In this document: positions 15,054-20,226 of the stretch, in pieces
Position numbering within the stretch: position 1 is the stretch's first letter
Layout of the letters: each line of letters opens with the position of its first letter
Source: Litorivicinus sp965656605
GTDB taxonomy: Bacteria; Pseudomonadota; Gammaproteobacteria; Pseudomonadales; Litorivicinaceae
Direction of reading: 5' to 3'
NCBI GenBank assembly: GCA_965656605.1
Contig: CBFHLC010000037.1
Span: 1-20,824, forward strand
Length of the DNA stretch: 20,824 nt
Made by a program: the position numbers and the translations under genes
The notes under the pieces: model-generated
Database searches by the model: none
Told to the model about the DNA's origin: nothing
Seen by the model: the letters and a program-made list of their open reading frames with translations, nothing else

Positions 15054-15076
15054 AAGGGGCTTTATGCCCCTTTTTT
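15054..15076 (+). terminator. ssrA terminator supplied by the element
   Basis: AAGGGGC (15054-15060), loop TTTAT, GCCCCTT and a T run lie 25 bases after the tmRNA end, just inside the element. It now ends ssrA transcription and shields int from it. It differs in sequence from the original ssrA terminator beyond attR. Confidence 0.82.
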
Positions 15077-15152
15077 ATTGGCTTTCAGGAAGTCCGTTGT
15101 CTATTCGAGTCCAGCGAAGTGTATGGAGATGTGCTTCATTTGATGGTATTTC

Positions 15153-15163
15153 TGGTGGGGTTT
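15153..15163 (+). repeat. Candidate integrase arm site 1
   Basis: TGGTGGGGTTT is one of four copies of TGGTGGKGTT near the element ends (others at 15179-15189 on the minus strand, 19571-19581 and 19583-19592). Confidence 0.4.
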
Positions 15164-15178
15164 AATGATTTTGGGATA

Positions 15179-15189
15179 AAACACCACCA
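15179..15189 (-). repeat. Candidate integrase arm site 2, overlapping the int start codon
   Basis: On the minus strand this reads TGGTGGTGTTT, identical to 19571-19581. It ends on the A of the integrase ATG, so integrase binding here could repress its own gene. Confidence 0.4.
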
Positions 15190-16400
15190 TGAGTCGGAGC
15201 AAGCTGACTACGGCTTTCGTTGCCAGCGTCAAGGCGGATCCTGAGGGTAAGGCTGTTCGGCATGCTGACGGGGGCAACCTATATCTCCGGATTTCAGATA
15301 AGGGGACGAAAAGTTGGCTATTTAGATACCGCTATCATGGTAAGCAGCGTGAACTTCGCCTCGGAAAGTACCCAAGTGTGACTCTTGCGGAAGCTCGCCG
15401 ACGCCGTAACGAGGTAGAGTCACAAATCGAGGCGGGGATGGATCCCTCAGCGGTTCGAAGAGGTCGCGTCTCAGCACAGCGAGCGAATGAGCTGAACTCG
15501 TTTAAAGCTGTGGCCATGAAATGGTTTGAGATTCACCAGAAGAATACTAAGCCACAAACGTCAGGCCGTAATCTGGCTCGGCTAGAGTCTTTCATCTTCC
15601 CTCATGTTGGAAAAACGCCAGTCCAGGATATTGGTCCGGCGCAGTGGTTATCTGTGCTGACCTCAATTATCGATGGTGAGGCGCGGCTAGATACTGCTGC
15701 AAAGACTCGTGGTTTGGTTCGACAGATTTATGACTACGCTATCCAAATCGAGGTTGCGTCAGTCAATCCTGTTACTGCATTGGCGAGGTCTCTTCCGTCT
15801 TCTCGTCCCAAGCACAGGCCAGCTGTCATCGTCCCTGACCGATTGGGTGAGGTGCTGCGGTTGATTAGTACTTATTGGGGCTCTGAGACGGTCAAGAATG
15901 CTCTGTTTCTGGCTCCAAGGCTTGCGGTGCGGCCGGGCGAGCTAAGACAGGCAAAGTGGAGCGACATCTCGTTCAGTGAGGCGTCTTGGACGTATTTGGC
16001 AAGCAAGACTGAAAGTGAGGTTGTGGTTCCATTGTCACGCCAAGTCCTCAATGTGCTGAAGCGACAATATTCGCTGACGGGTGACGGCGTGTTTGTCTTC
16101 CCTAGCTATCGTCGAACTCGCCCACAGCGGCCAATGAGTAACAATGCCCTTTTGACCGCTTTGCGTGCGCTTGGGATTTCGAACGAAGAGATGTCAGTTC
16201 ATGGATTGAGGGCGACATTCAAAACTCTGTTGCTTGAACGGCTCGAGTACTCAGAGCATTTGATCGAGATGCAGCTAGCTCATTCGGTTAAAGATATCCA
16301 TGGCAGAGCCTACCATCGGGCTTCGTTTCTGGATCAGCGACGAAAGATGATGCAGGTTTGGTCAGACTATTTGGATGAGCTTGAAAATGCCGAAAGGTGA
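15189..16400 (+). CDS. P4-type tyrosine integrase
   Basis: A 403-residue site-specific recombinase that would insert and excise the element at ssrA. The N-terminal DUF4102 domain (about 1-90) shows VRHADGGNLYLRISDKGTKS (23-42), then WLFRYRYHGKQRELRLGKYP and the LAEAR stretch. A core-binding domain (about 103-200) follows. The catalytic set appears complete: Arg248 (VRPGEL), Lys273 (SKT), His338 and Arg341 (HGLR), His365 (LAHS) and nucleophile Tyr375 (RAYHR). The usual FLDQRRKMMQVWSDYLD-type tail is present. The ATG at 15189 has a poor ribosome-binding site. It is 160 bp from the attL core and reads away from ssrA. Its 3' end overlaps the next gene. Confidence 0.94.
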   Translation: MSRSKLTTAFVASVKADPEGKAVRHADGGNLYLRISDKGTKSWLFRYRYHGKQRELRLGKYPSVTLAEARRRRNEVESQIEAGMDPSAVRRGRVSAQRANELNSFKAVAMKWFEIHQKNTKPQTSGRNLARLESFIFPHVGKTPVQDIGPAQWLSVLTSIIDGEARLDTAAKTRGLVRQIYDYAIQIEVASVNPVTALARSLPSSRPKHRPAVIVPDRLGEVLRLISTYWGSETVKNALFLAPRLAVRPGELRQAKWSDISFSEASWTYLASKTESEVVVPLSRQVLNVLKRQYSLTGDGVFVFPSYRRTRPQRPMSNNALLTALRALGISNEEMSVHGLRATFKTLLLERLEYSEHLIEMQLAHSVKDIHGRAYHRASFLDQRRKMMQVWSDYLDELENAER

Positions 16401-17046
16401 ACTAGAACAGAGTAGCTCCGAGCTGTCGCGTGCTCTTCGAGCGCATATGCAGGCACTGAGTAAGGGTGTTCAGCCGATCAACACAGTTGGCGACCAAGCT
16501 GCTTTGGACTTGTTCGAAGAATGGTGCGCTTTATGTTCGGGTCGCGACGAAATGATTACCGCCTTACTTGAGGACCGAAAAGGCGCGCCACTTCAGGTTT
16601 GCGCCGATGCCTTAAAGTTAGGTTGCTATCCACCGCCATGGGCTGTTCAGGCTCTGGTTGAAACCATCCAAAGCTACGTATTGATGGCGGTCAATTTGGA
16701 AGGCGAGGATGGGGCGGGCAGCCGTGTTGATCCATCTCAAATAAGGCGTCTTGAAGCTTTTCTGTTTGATGACGTTCCAAAGGGCAAGACTGTTATCGGC
16801 CATCTTCGATCCCTAGATCATGTTTACGAGGAGTTTTGCCTGTTCGCAAAATTTGACGCTGAGTTCGGCTTCAGCGACGAATCAACACTAAAAGGGTGCA
16901 TTTCGAAGTTTCTGTCGGAGACAAAGCGTGATGAAGATCCAGATACATTTGAGCGCGGCCTGCGGCTTTGGGCTAGAAAATCTGAATCAGGCAGGCAGGT
17001 TTACAGCGGGTTGAAGGATTTAATAGCGGAAAATTCCCGAGGGTAA
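16387..17046 (+). CDS. Unknown protein of the ssrA element
   Basis: A 219-residue soluble protein that I do not recognise. From the ATG at 16387 it overlaps the end of int by 14 bp; an ATG at 16375 (four codons earlier) is equally possible. The sequence is acidic and probably mostly helical, with a Cys pair (WCALC), a hydrophobic helix near VQALVETIQSYVLMAVNL, a conserved-looking RVDPSQIRRLEAFLFDDVPK segment and a charged C-terminus. There is no signal peptide, membrane segment, Walker or nuclease motif. Overlap with int suggests co-transcription and a role in element maintenance or regulation, but this is inference from position only. Confidence 0.65.
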   Translation: MPKGELEQSSSELSRALRAHMQALSKGVQPINTVGDQAALDLFEEWCALCSGRDEMITALLEDRKGAPLQVCADALKLGCYPPPWAVQALVETIQSYVLMAVNLEGEDGAGSRVDPSQIRRLEAFLFDDVPKGKTVIGHLRSLDHVYEEFCLFAKFDAEFGFSDESTLKGCISKFLSETKRDEDPDTFERGLRLWARKSESGRQVYSGLKDLIAENSRG

Positions 17047-17111
17047 TCTCCTTTTCGGTGTCAATTCCGTGTGAATAATTGAGTGTCAGATGTCCAACGA
17101 AGGGTACTGAC

Positions 17112-17315
17112 ATGCAAGATATTGAACTGAATTCATGCCGTTTACTGCGGATTTGGGATGTGCTGGCAGTTGTGCCCGTTAGCCGGTCAGCTTGGCTAAA
17201 CGGTGTTCGGGCTGGGCGCTACCCTGCACCTGTACCACTCGGTCCTCGAACAGTTGCTTGGCGTTACAAAGACATTGCTGATCTTTGCCAGAAGGGGCTT
17301 CGTGATGAACCCTAA
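17112..17315 (+). CDS. AlpA-family regulator / excisionase
   Basis: A 67-residue winged-helix protein of the AlpA type. In CP4-57 of E. coli, AlpA switches on intA and promotes excision. Family marks: RLLRIWDVLAVVPVSRSAWL (10-29) covers the helix-turn-helix (S-R-S-x-W/Y), and NGVRAGRYPAPVPLGPRTVA (30-49) gives the G-x-[FY]-P-x-P-x-x-[LI]-G wing; WRYKDIADL follows. The frame opens at 17079, but the ATG at 17112 (MQDIELNS) fits the family. The 65 bp upstream carry GTGTCA twice and GTGTGA once (17058-17088), possible operator half-sites. It overlaps the next small ORF by 11 bp. Confidence 0.82.
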   Translation: MQDIELNSCRLLRIWDVLAVVPVSRSAWLNGVRAGRYPAPVPLGPRTVAWRYKDIADLCQKGLRDEP

Positions 17316-17463
17316 TTGGACCATGGATTTCAATGCCTGGATTCCGGCTAAGCTTACTGTTTCTGCGGTAACCCGCCTGGTCAGGTGGGGCGGCTTAACT
17401 GGGTTATTAGATTTCTCTGTATTCCAGTCTGCGGTGCTGAATACTAAGGAGCATTGGGTATGA
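17305..17463 (+). CDS. 52-residue ORF between the AlpA-like and Rep-like genes
   Basis: A short frame of unknown function that starts inside the end of the AlpA-like gene (11-bp overlap) and ends with TGA overlapping the ATG of the next gene (ATGA). Such a chain of overlaps suggests a real, coupled gene. The product begins MNPNWTMDFNAWIPAKLTVS and contains a hydrophobic/aromatic middle (AVTRLVRWGGLTGLLDFSVF). It resembles no family that I recognise. Confidence 0.5.
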   Translation: MNPNWTMDFNAWIPAKLTVSAVTRLVRWGGLTGLLDFSVFQSAVLNTKEHWV

Positions 17464-18032
17464 GTGCTCCGACTCATGCTCCATATCTCCAGACACGTCT
17501 AGGGCTTGTTCCTCTAAATACCGGCGGTGGGCGATATGGCGTACTTGAACATCAAGTGTTGAACTTCGCCGAGCAATTGGACGCGTTTTTGTCTTTCCAC
17601 AACAAAGCACTAGTCGTTGCGATGACTGTAACGCAGCGATTTGACGGAGCTCCGCAAAACAACCAAAGATTTAGTGAATGGCTGAAGCGAACACGCCGGC
17701 GAATAAAGCGTCAGTTAGGGCTAAGAAGGATCATCTACGGTTGGTTCCGGGAGAGGGCTCAATCGACGAAGCCGCACTACCATCTCGTGGTCGCCGTCGA
17801 TGGATCTAGATACAAGAGTCATTACTCGCTAGCGCGTCGATTCAATGGTGAGTCAGTTAAGGACTCGGATTACTCGATTGGGTATTCGACTGGAAGAGTG
17901 GTCTTGAGAGGCCGTCAGCAGTCAATCTGCGAAGCGATGTATTGGATTTCATATTTCTGTAAGTCTAGATCGAAGGGGCTTGATTCAGGTGCTCGATCAT
18001 GTGGCTTCAGTCAGTTGGCTGTGAAAGCCTGA
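17460..18032 (+). CDS. YagK/YfjJ-type (inovirus Gp2-like) putative replication protein
   Basis: A 190-residue protein resembling the YagK/YfjJ C-terminal (inovirus Gp2) family found in P4-like islands and filamentous-phage elements. Matching parts are FSEWLKRTRRRIKRQLGLRR (71-90), IIYGWFRERAQSTKPHYHLV (91-110) and a C-terminal ICEAMYWISYFCKSR. His106-Tyr107-His108 has the form of the metal-binding HUH motif of rolling-circle initiators. A Tyr nucleophile is not assignable; YWISYF (161-166) is a candidate. Start ATG 17460 has AAGGAG 8 bases upstream; a TTG two codons earlier is possible. I infer a role in replication of the excised element. Confidence 0.68.
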   Translation: MSAPTHAPYLQTRLGLVPLNTGGGRYGVLEHQVLNFAEQLDAFLSFHNKALVVAMTVTQRFDGAPQNNQRFSEWLKRTRRRIKRQLGLRRIIYGWFRERAQSTKPHYHLVVAVDGSRYKSHYSLARRFNGESVKDSDYSIGYSTGRVVLRGRQQSICEAMYWISYFCKSRSKGLDSGARSCGFSQLAVKA

Positions 18033-18059
18033 ATAAACAGGGAATTTACAGGAGCGCGA

Positions 18060-18332
18060 GTGGCAAAGTTCAAAAAAGGACAATCTGGTAACCCTGCTGG
18101 CAGGCCAAAGGGGGCGTGTGGGCGTTATACAGCGTTCAGGGAGCGCGTGGACGATTCCATCGAGGGTTTGGTCGAGGTGCTCATTAAGAAGGCGCTAGAA
18201 GGCGACATGGCTGCGATGCGGCTACTGCTTGAGCGGGCCGTGCCGAAGGTGCTACCTGAACAGGAGTCCCAATTGGTTGATCTCCCGCCAGTTAAAATCG
18301 AGCTCGTGGGAATCCAGCCGCCACGAGGCTAG
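18060..18332 (+). CDS. DUF5681 domain protein (GTG start)
   Basis: A 90-residue protein starting at GTG 18060 with AGGAG a few bases before. The N-terminus MAKFKKGQSGNPAGRPKGA (1-19) is the DUF5681 signature (KGQSGNPxGRPKG), seen in phages and mobile elements, where the basic Gly-rich head may bind nucleic acid. A helical part (IEGLVEVLIKKALEGDMAAM) and an RLLLERAVPK segment follow, as in related phage packaging-associated proteins. The exact role is unknown. It lies 27 bp after the Rep-like gene and probably shares its transcript. Confidence 0.75.
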   Translation: MAKFKKGQSGNPAGRPKGACGRYTAFRERVDDSIEGLVEVLIKKALEGDMAAMRLLLERAVPKVLPEQESQLVDLPPVKIELVGIQPPRG

Positions 18333-18373
18333 TCCGTGCGTCGGCTTTTGTAGGTTTCTGGCATCGCTTTTCG

Positions 18374-18401
18374 TTGCCGCGCCGCTCTGTTCCAAGTACA
18401 T
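18374..18401 (+). promoter_or_regulatory. Candidate promoter of the lipoprotein cargo
   Basis: TTGCCG (18374-18379) and TACATT (18396-18401) are 16 bp apart, each matching four of six positions. This is in the 106-bp gap before the lipoprotein pair and would allow the cargo to be expressed apart from the replication genes. Confidence 0.3.
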
Positions 18402-18438
18402 TCTCGGTTCAACTTGAGATGTATAAGGATGTAATGCG

Positions 18439-18978
18439 ATGTTTCGCGGAGTGTTATTGATCGGTTTGGTTGCCCTTGTAACTGGATGCACACAGGTGCC
18501 GCCAATGGATTTTGCGCCGGCTGACGTGTTGCCTACCGGTCACAAAGTCGATCTGGGCATTAAAGACATCAGTATTGCCTTCGGAAAAAAAGAAGAGCGA
18601 CTAGGCAATATCGAAGTCGGTTTTGGCGGAAATCAATACGAGTCGTCGTTCAAGCAATCGTTTGAGGATGCCCTGCAAGAAGCCTTGATTAAGAGCGCGA
18701 TCTTCAATGATCTGGCAGAGAATAGGGCTTTGCTGGTTGCAAAAGTATTGGAGTTGGATTCACCAGAGATGGGTATCAGCTTCGAGACCGACTTTACTGT
18801 TCGATATCAATTGCTGAGTACTTCGACCGGCGAACTGCTGTTCACGCGTGACATCGCTTCAGTGGGATCAGTATCTGCAGACTACGCTTTCCTCGGTGCG
18901 GCTCGGTACACCGAAGCGCGTAACGTCGCGGTTCGTGAAAATATTATGCTGTTTTTAGATTCGCTGTCCGAGCTGTAA
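18439..18978 (+). CDS. Element-borne lipoprotein of unknown family
   Basis: A 179-residue lipoprotein. The signal peptide MFRGVLLIGLVALVTGC has lipobox VTGC and Cys17. After Cys come Thr-Gln, which fits outer-membrane sorting under the E. coli rule. The mature part alternates strands and helices: LPTGHKVDLGIKDISIAFGK, then a helix ESSFKQSFEDALQEALIKSA, then strands ALLVAKVLELDSP, TDFTVRYQLLSTSTGELLFT, and a C-terminal helix. This resembles small envelope lipoproteins with one alpha/beta domain, but I cannot name the family. Start ATG 18439 has AAGGAT upstream. It is followed after 3 bp by a second lipoprotein gene, so the two are co-expressed. Confidence 0.75.
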   Translation: MFRGVLLIGLVALVTGCTQVPPMDFAPADVLPTGHKVDLGIKDISIAFGKKEERLGNIEVGFGGNQYESSFKQSFEDALQEALIKSAIFNDLAENRALLVAKVLELDSPEMGISFETDFTVRYQLLSTSTGELLFTRDIASVGSVSADYAFLGAARYTEARNVAVRENIMLFLDSLSEL

Positions 18979-18981
18979 GAC

Positions 18982-19458
18982 GTGATCGCCTCAAAAATCA
19001 TTAGTTCAGCGGTCGTGTCAGCCTTCGTTCTGTCCGGCCTGCTCCTAGCCGGCTGTTCGACCCCAAGTAATCAAAGCAATGTCTACGATAGGTCATCGAT
19101 GAGCGGAGCAATCCGTACAATTCGCGGGCAAGTAATATCCAAGCGTGCGGTGACGATAAAAGGGGGTACTGGCCTCGGTGCAGCTGCCGGAACGGGTGTT
19201 GGTGCAATCGGTGGTGCGAGTCTTGGCGAGAATGCTAGTGATTCTGCGGTTGGAGCTATACTTGGGGCGGTCGTGGGCGGGACAGTTGGCGCAATTGCTG
19301 AGTCCGAGGCTTTTGCTGCTGATGGATACGAGTACGTGGTTGAAAGCAGCGTCGCTGGTCTACTTACTATCGTGATGACAGATTCTTCATATGAGGTGGG
19401 GGAAGACGTGTTTATCACTTTGGGGCGCACCCCCAAGCTCATCAAGTTGAATAGGTAG
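18982..19458 (+). CDS. Element-borne glycine-zipper lipoprotein (GTG start)
   Basis: A 158-residue lipoprotein starting at GTG 18982, 3 bp after the previous stop. Its signal peptide ends LLLAGC (lipobox LAGC, Cys25). Residues about 61-105 are a glycine-zipper region (GGTGLGAAAGTGVGAIGG, then VGAILGAVVGGTVGAIAE) followed by a small beta domain (YEYVVESSVAGLLTIVMTDS). Layout and the preceding IRTIRGQVISKRAV segment parallel the chromosomal lipoprotein at 1637-2095, so it belongs to the same SlyB/Pcp-like group but is clearly diverged. Such proteins span or line the outer membrane and can support envelope stability; in an element they may alter the host surface (inference). Confidence 0.78.
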   Translation: MIASKIISSAVVSAFVLSGLLLAGCSTPSNQSNVYDRSSMSGAIRTIRGQVISKRAVTIKGGTGLGAAAGTGVGAIGGASLGENASDSAVGAILGAVVGGTVGAIAESEAFAADGYEYVVESSVAGLLTIVMTDSSYEVGEDVFITLGRTPKLIKLNR

Positions 19459-19463
19459 TTGGC

Positions 19464-19547
19464 GTGCGTCTGGCCAAGATCGTCGTGTTTGCTTCAGTCG
19501 TGATACTGCTTAGTGCGTACCTCTTCGGGGGGATTGTTCGGCTGTAG
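19464..19547 (+). CDS. Putative 27-residue single-pass membrane microprotein
   Basis: A GTG at 19464, 5 bp after the lipoprotein stop, opens a frame for MRLAKIVVFASVVILLSAYL plus FGGIVRL. It has a basic residue pair, about 18 hydrophobic residues and a short basic tail, the typical form of a small inner-membrane protein. The ribosome-binding site is weak (AGGT at the preceding stop), so expression would depend on coupling. A hairpin (19546-19569) begins at its stop codon. It could also be a chance frame. Confidence 0.4.
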   Translation: MRLAKIVVFASVVILLSAYLFGGIVRL

Positions 19548-19569
19548 TGCTATCAATCGCGGTAGCACT
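19546..19569 (+). terminator. Hairpin at the end of the cargo genes
   Basis: AGTGCTA (19546-19552) and TAGCACT (19563-19569) form a 7-bp stem. There is no T run after it, so it may be a weak or Rho-dependent end, or an mRNA 3' stabiliser. Confidence 0.35.
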
Positions 19570-19570
19570 G

Positions 19571-19592
19571 TGGTGGTGTTTATGGTGGGGTT
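19571..19592 (+). repeat. Candidate integrase arm sites 3 and 4
   Basis: TGGTGGTGTTT (19571-19581) and TGGTGGGGTT (19583-19592) lie 12 bp apart in the same direction near the right end. Each has an exact match near the left end: the first with 15179-15189 on the other strand, the second with 15153-15162. Confidence 0.45.
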
Positions 19593-19654
19593 CTAGTTGG
19601 TGTAATCTGCTTTAATTCATCATAAACAACAGGTTGCGGCTCTAAGTTTGTGGA

Positions 19655-19669
19655 CGCCGTCTCCACCAA
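19655..19669 (+). repeat. attR core of the ssrA element
   Basis: CGCCGTCTCCACCAA is an exact copy of the ssrA 3' end at 15016-15030. Bases on either side differ from those at attL, so the repeat is precisely 15 bp. The sequence to its right (ACCAAAC... then a strong terminator) is what originally followed ssrA. Confidence 0.88.
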
Positions 19670-19671
19670 TA

Positions 19672-19716
19672 CCAAACAAAAAAGGGCGACCCGCAGGGTC
19701 GCCCTTTTTTGTTTGG
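19672..19716. terminator. Original (displaced) ssrA terminator
   Basis: A perfect 21-bp stem (19672-19692 with 19696-19716) around the loop GCA includes AAAAAAGGGCGACCC and its complement with a T run. It lies 2 bp beyond attR, where the terminator of an uninterrupted ssrA would be. It works in either direction. Its right arm is also the left end of a tandem repeat. Confidence 0.88.
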
Positions 19717-19829
19717 GTGTGGGGAAATTACTGGGAATTGAACGAGCCTGCGCCTAGCGCAGGCGTTAAATTGGCCGGCAGGAGGTCGGCCTGCCGCGAA
19801 GGGCACGACGCCCGAGAGCGGCCAAGCCG
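19696..19829 (+). repeat. 134-bp structured direct repeat, copy 1
   Basis: It matches 19852-19985 with about ten mismatches and no gaps, at an offset of 156 bp. Internal inverted repeats include GCCTGCGC-CTA-GCGCAGGC, GGCAGG/CCTGCC and CGGC-CAA-GCCG. No convincing protein is encoded; the open frames on both strands run through the repeats and their hairpins. It resembles REP-type or tRNA-trailer repeats. Confidence 0.85.
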
Positions 19830-19851
19830 TCGTTGAGTGAAGCGATCCTGC

Positions 19852-19985
19852 GGGTCGCCCTTTTTTGTTTGTGTGTGGCGAAATCACTGGGAATTGAACG
19901 AGCCTGCGCCCAGCGAAGGCGTTAAATTGGCCGGCAGGAGGCCGGCCTGCCGCGAAGGGCATGAGACCCGAGATCGGCCAAGCCG
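19852..19985 (+). repeat. 134-bp structured direct repeat, copy 2
   Basis: This is the second copy, separated from the first by 22 bp. The first inner hairpin is damaged by one base (GCGAAGGC instead of GCGCAGGC). It carries the GGGTCGCCCTTTTTTGTTT end of the terminator but lacks the complementary left arm, so it is no longer a full terminator. Confidence 0.85.
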
Positions 19986-20008
19986 ACAGGGACGTGGTGA
20001 ACTTCTGT

Positions 20009-20221
20009 ATGGCGAAGCGACTCGCCGGGTATGACTGGGCCGAAATTGAGGCTTGGGTATGGCGTGTTTATCTGCGCTATGGCCTGTCTTACGCACTCGA
20101 GTTTCATGAGTGGGTCGAAGAGGCCAAAGGCATCTGGTTATCTGGTCTCAGGGCCTCGCGTACAAGGGTGCTAGTCTTGTACCTCGCAATCAAGCTTGCC
20201 AGCCATAGCCCACTAAAATAG
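20009..20221 (+). CDS. Small hypothetical protein, doubtful
   Basis: A 70-residue frame, MAKRLAGYDWAEIEAWVWRV and onward, rich in Trp/Tyr and helical in pattern (YLRYGLSYALEFHEWVEEAK). The frame is open upstream to an ATG at 19961, but that part lies in repeat copy 2, so I prefer 20009 or the GTG codons near 19994. It has no clear ribosome-binding site. It ends 5 bp before the H-NOX gene. It could be a real small protein or the end of a gene that the repeats disrupted. Confidence 0.35.
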   Translation: MAKRLAGYDWAEIEAWVWRVYLRYGLSYALEFHEWVEEAKGIWLSGLRASRTRVLVLYLAIKLASHSPLK

Positions 20222-20226
20222 AGCCC

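Larger units (their letters stand above)
15016..19669 (+). mobile_element. 4.65-kb integrative element in ssrA
   Basis: The element is bounded by a 15-bp direct repeat (CGCCGTCTCCACCAA) of the ssrA 3' end. It contains, all on one strand: a P4-type integrase, an unknown protein, an AlpA-like regulator, a small ORF, a YagK/YfjJ-type protein, a DUF5681 protein, two lipoproteins and a microprotein. The ssrA site and the int/alpA/yfjJ-type gene set recall prophage CP4-57 of E. coli, but this element is far smaller and has no visible capsid, packaging or conjugation genes. Integrase, regulator and putative replication protein all look intact, so it may still move, perhaps as a satellite of a helper phage (inference). 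Codon and base use look more AT-rich than in the flanking operon. Confidence 0.85.

Noticed and set aside
16324..16338. Loss of the catalytic Tyr in the integrase (FLDQR where relatives have YLEQR)
   Set aside because: The nucleophile in P4-type integrases is the Tyr ten residues after the second His; here that is Tyr375 in RAYHR and is present.
19642..19962. 106-residue minus-strand frame and plus-strand frames at 19648-19836 and 19837-20034
   Set aside because: They run through the attR/terminator hairpin and the 134-bp repeats; their peptides are only the translated repeat and contain the terminator T runs, so they are artefacts.
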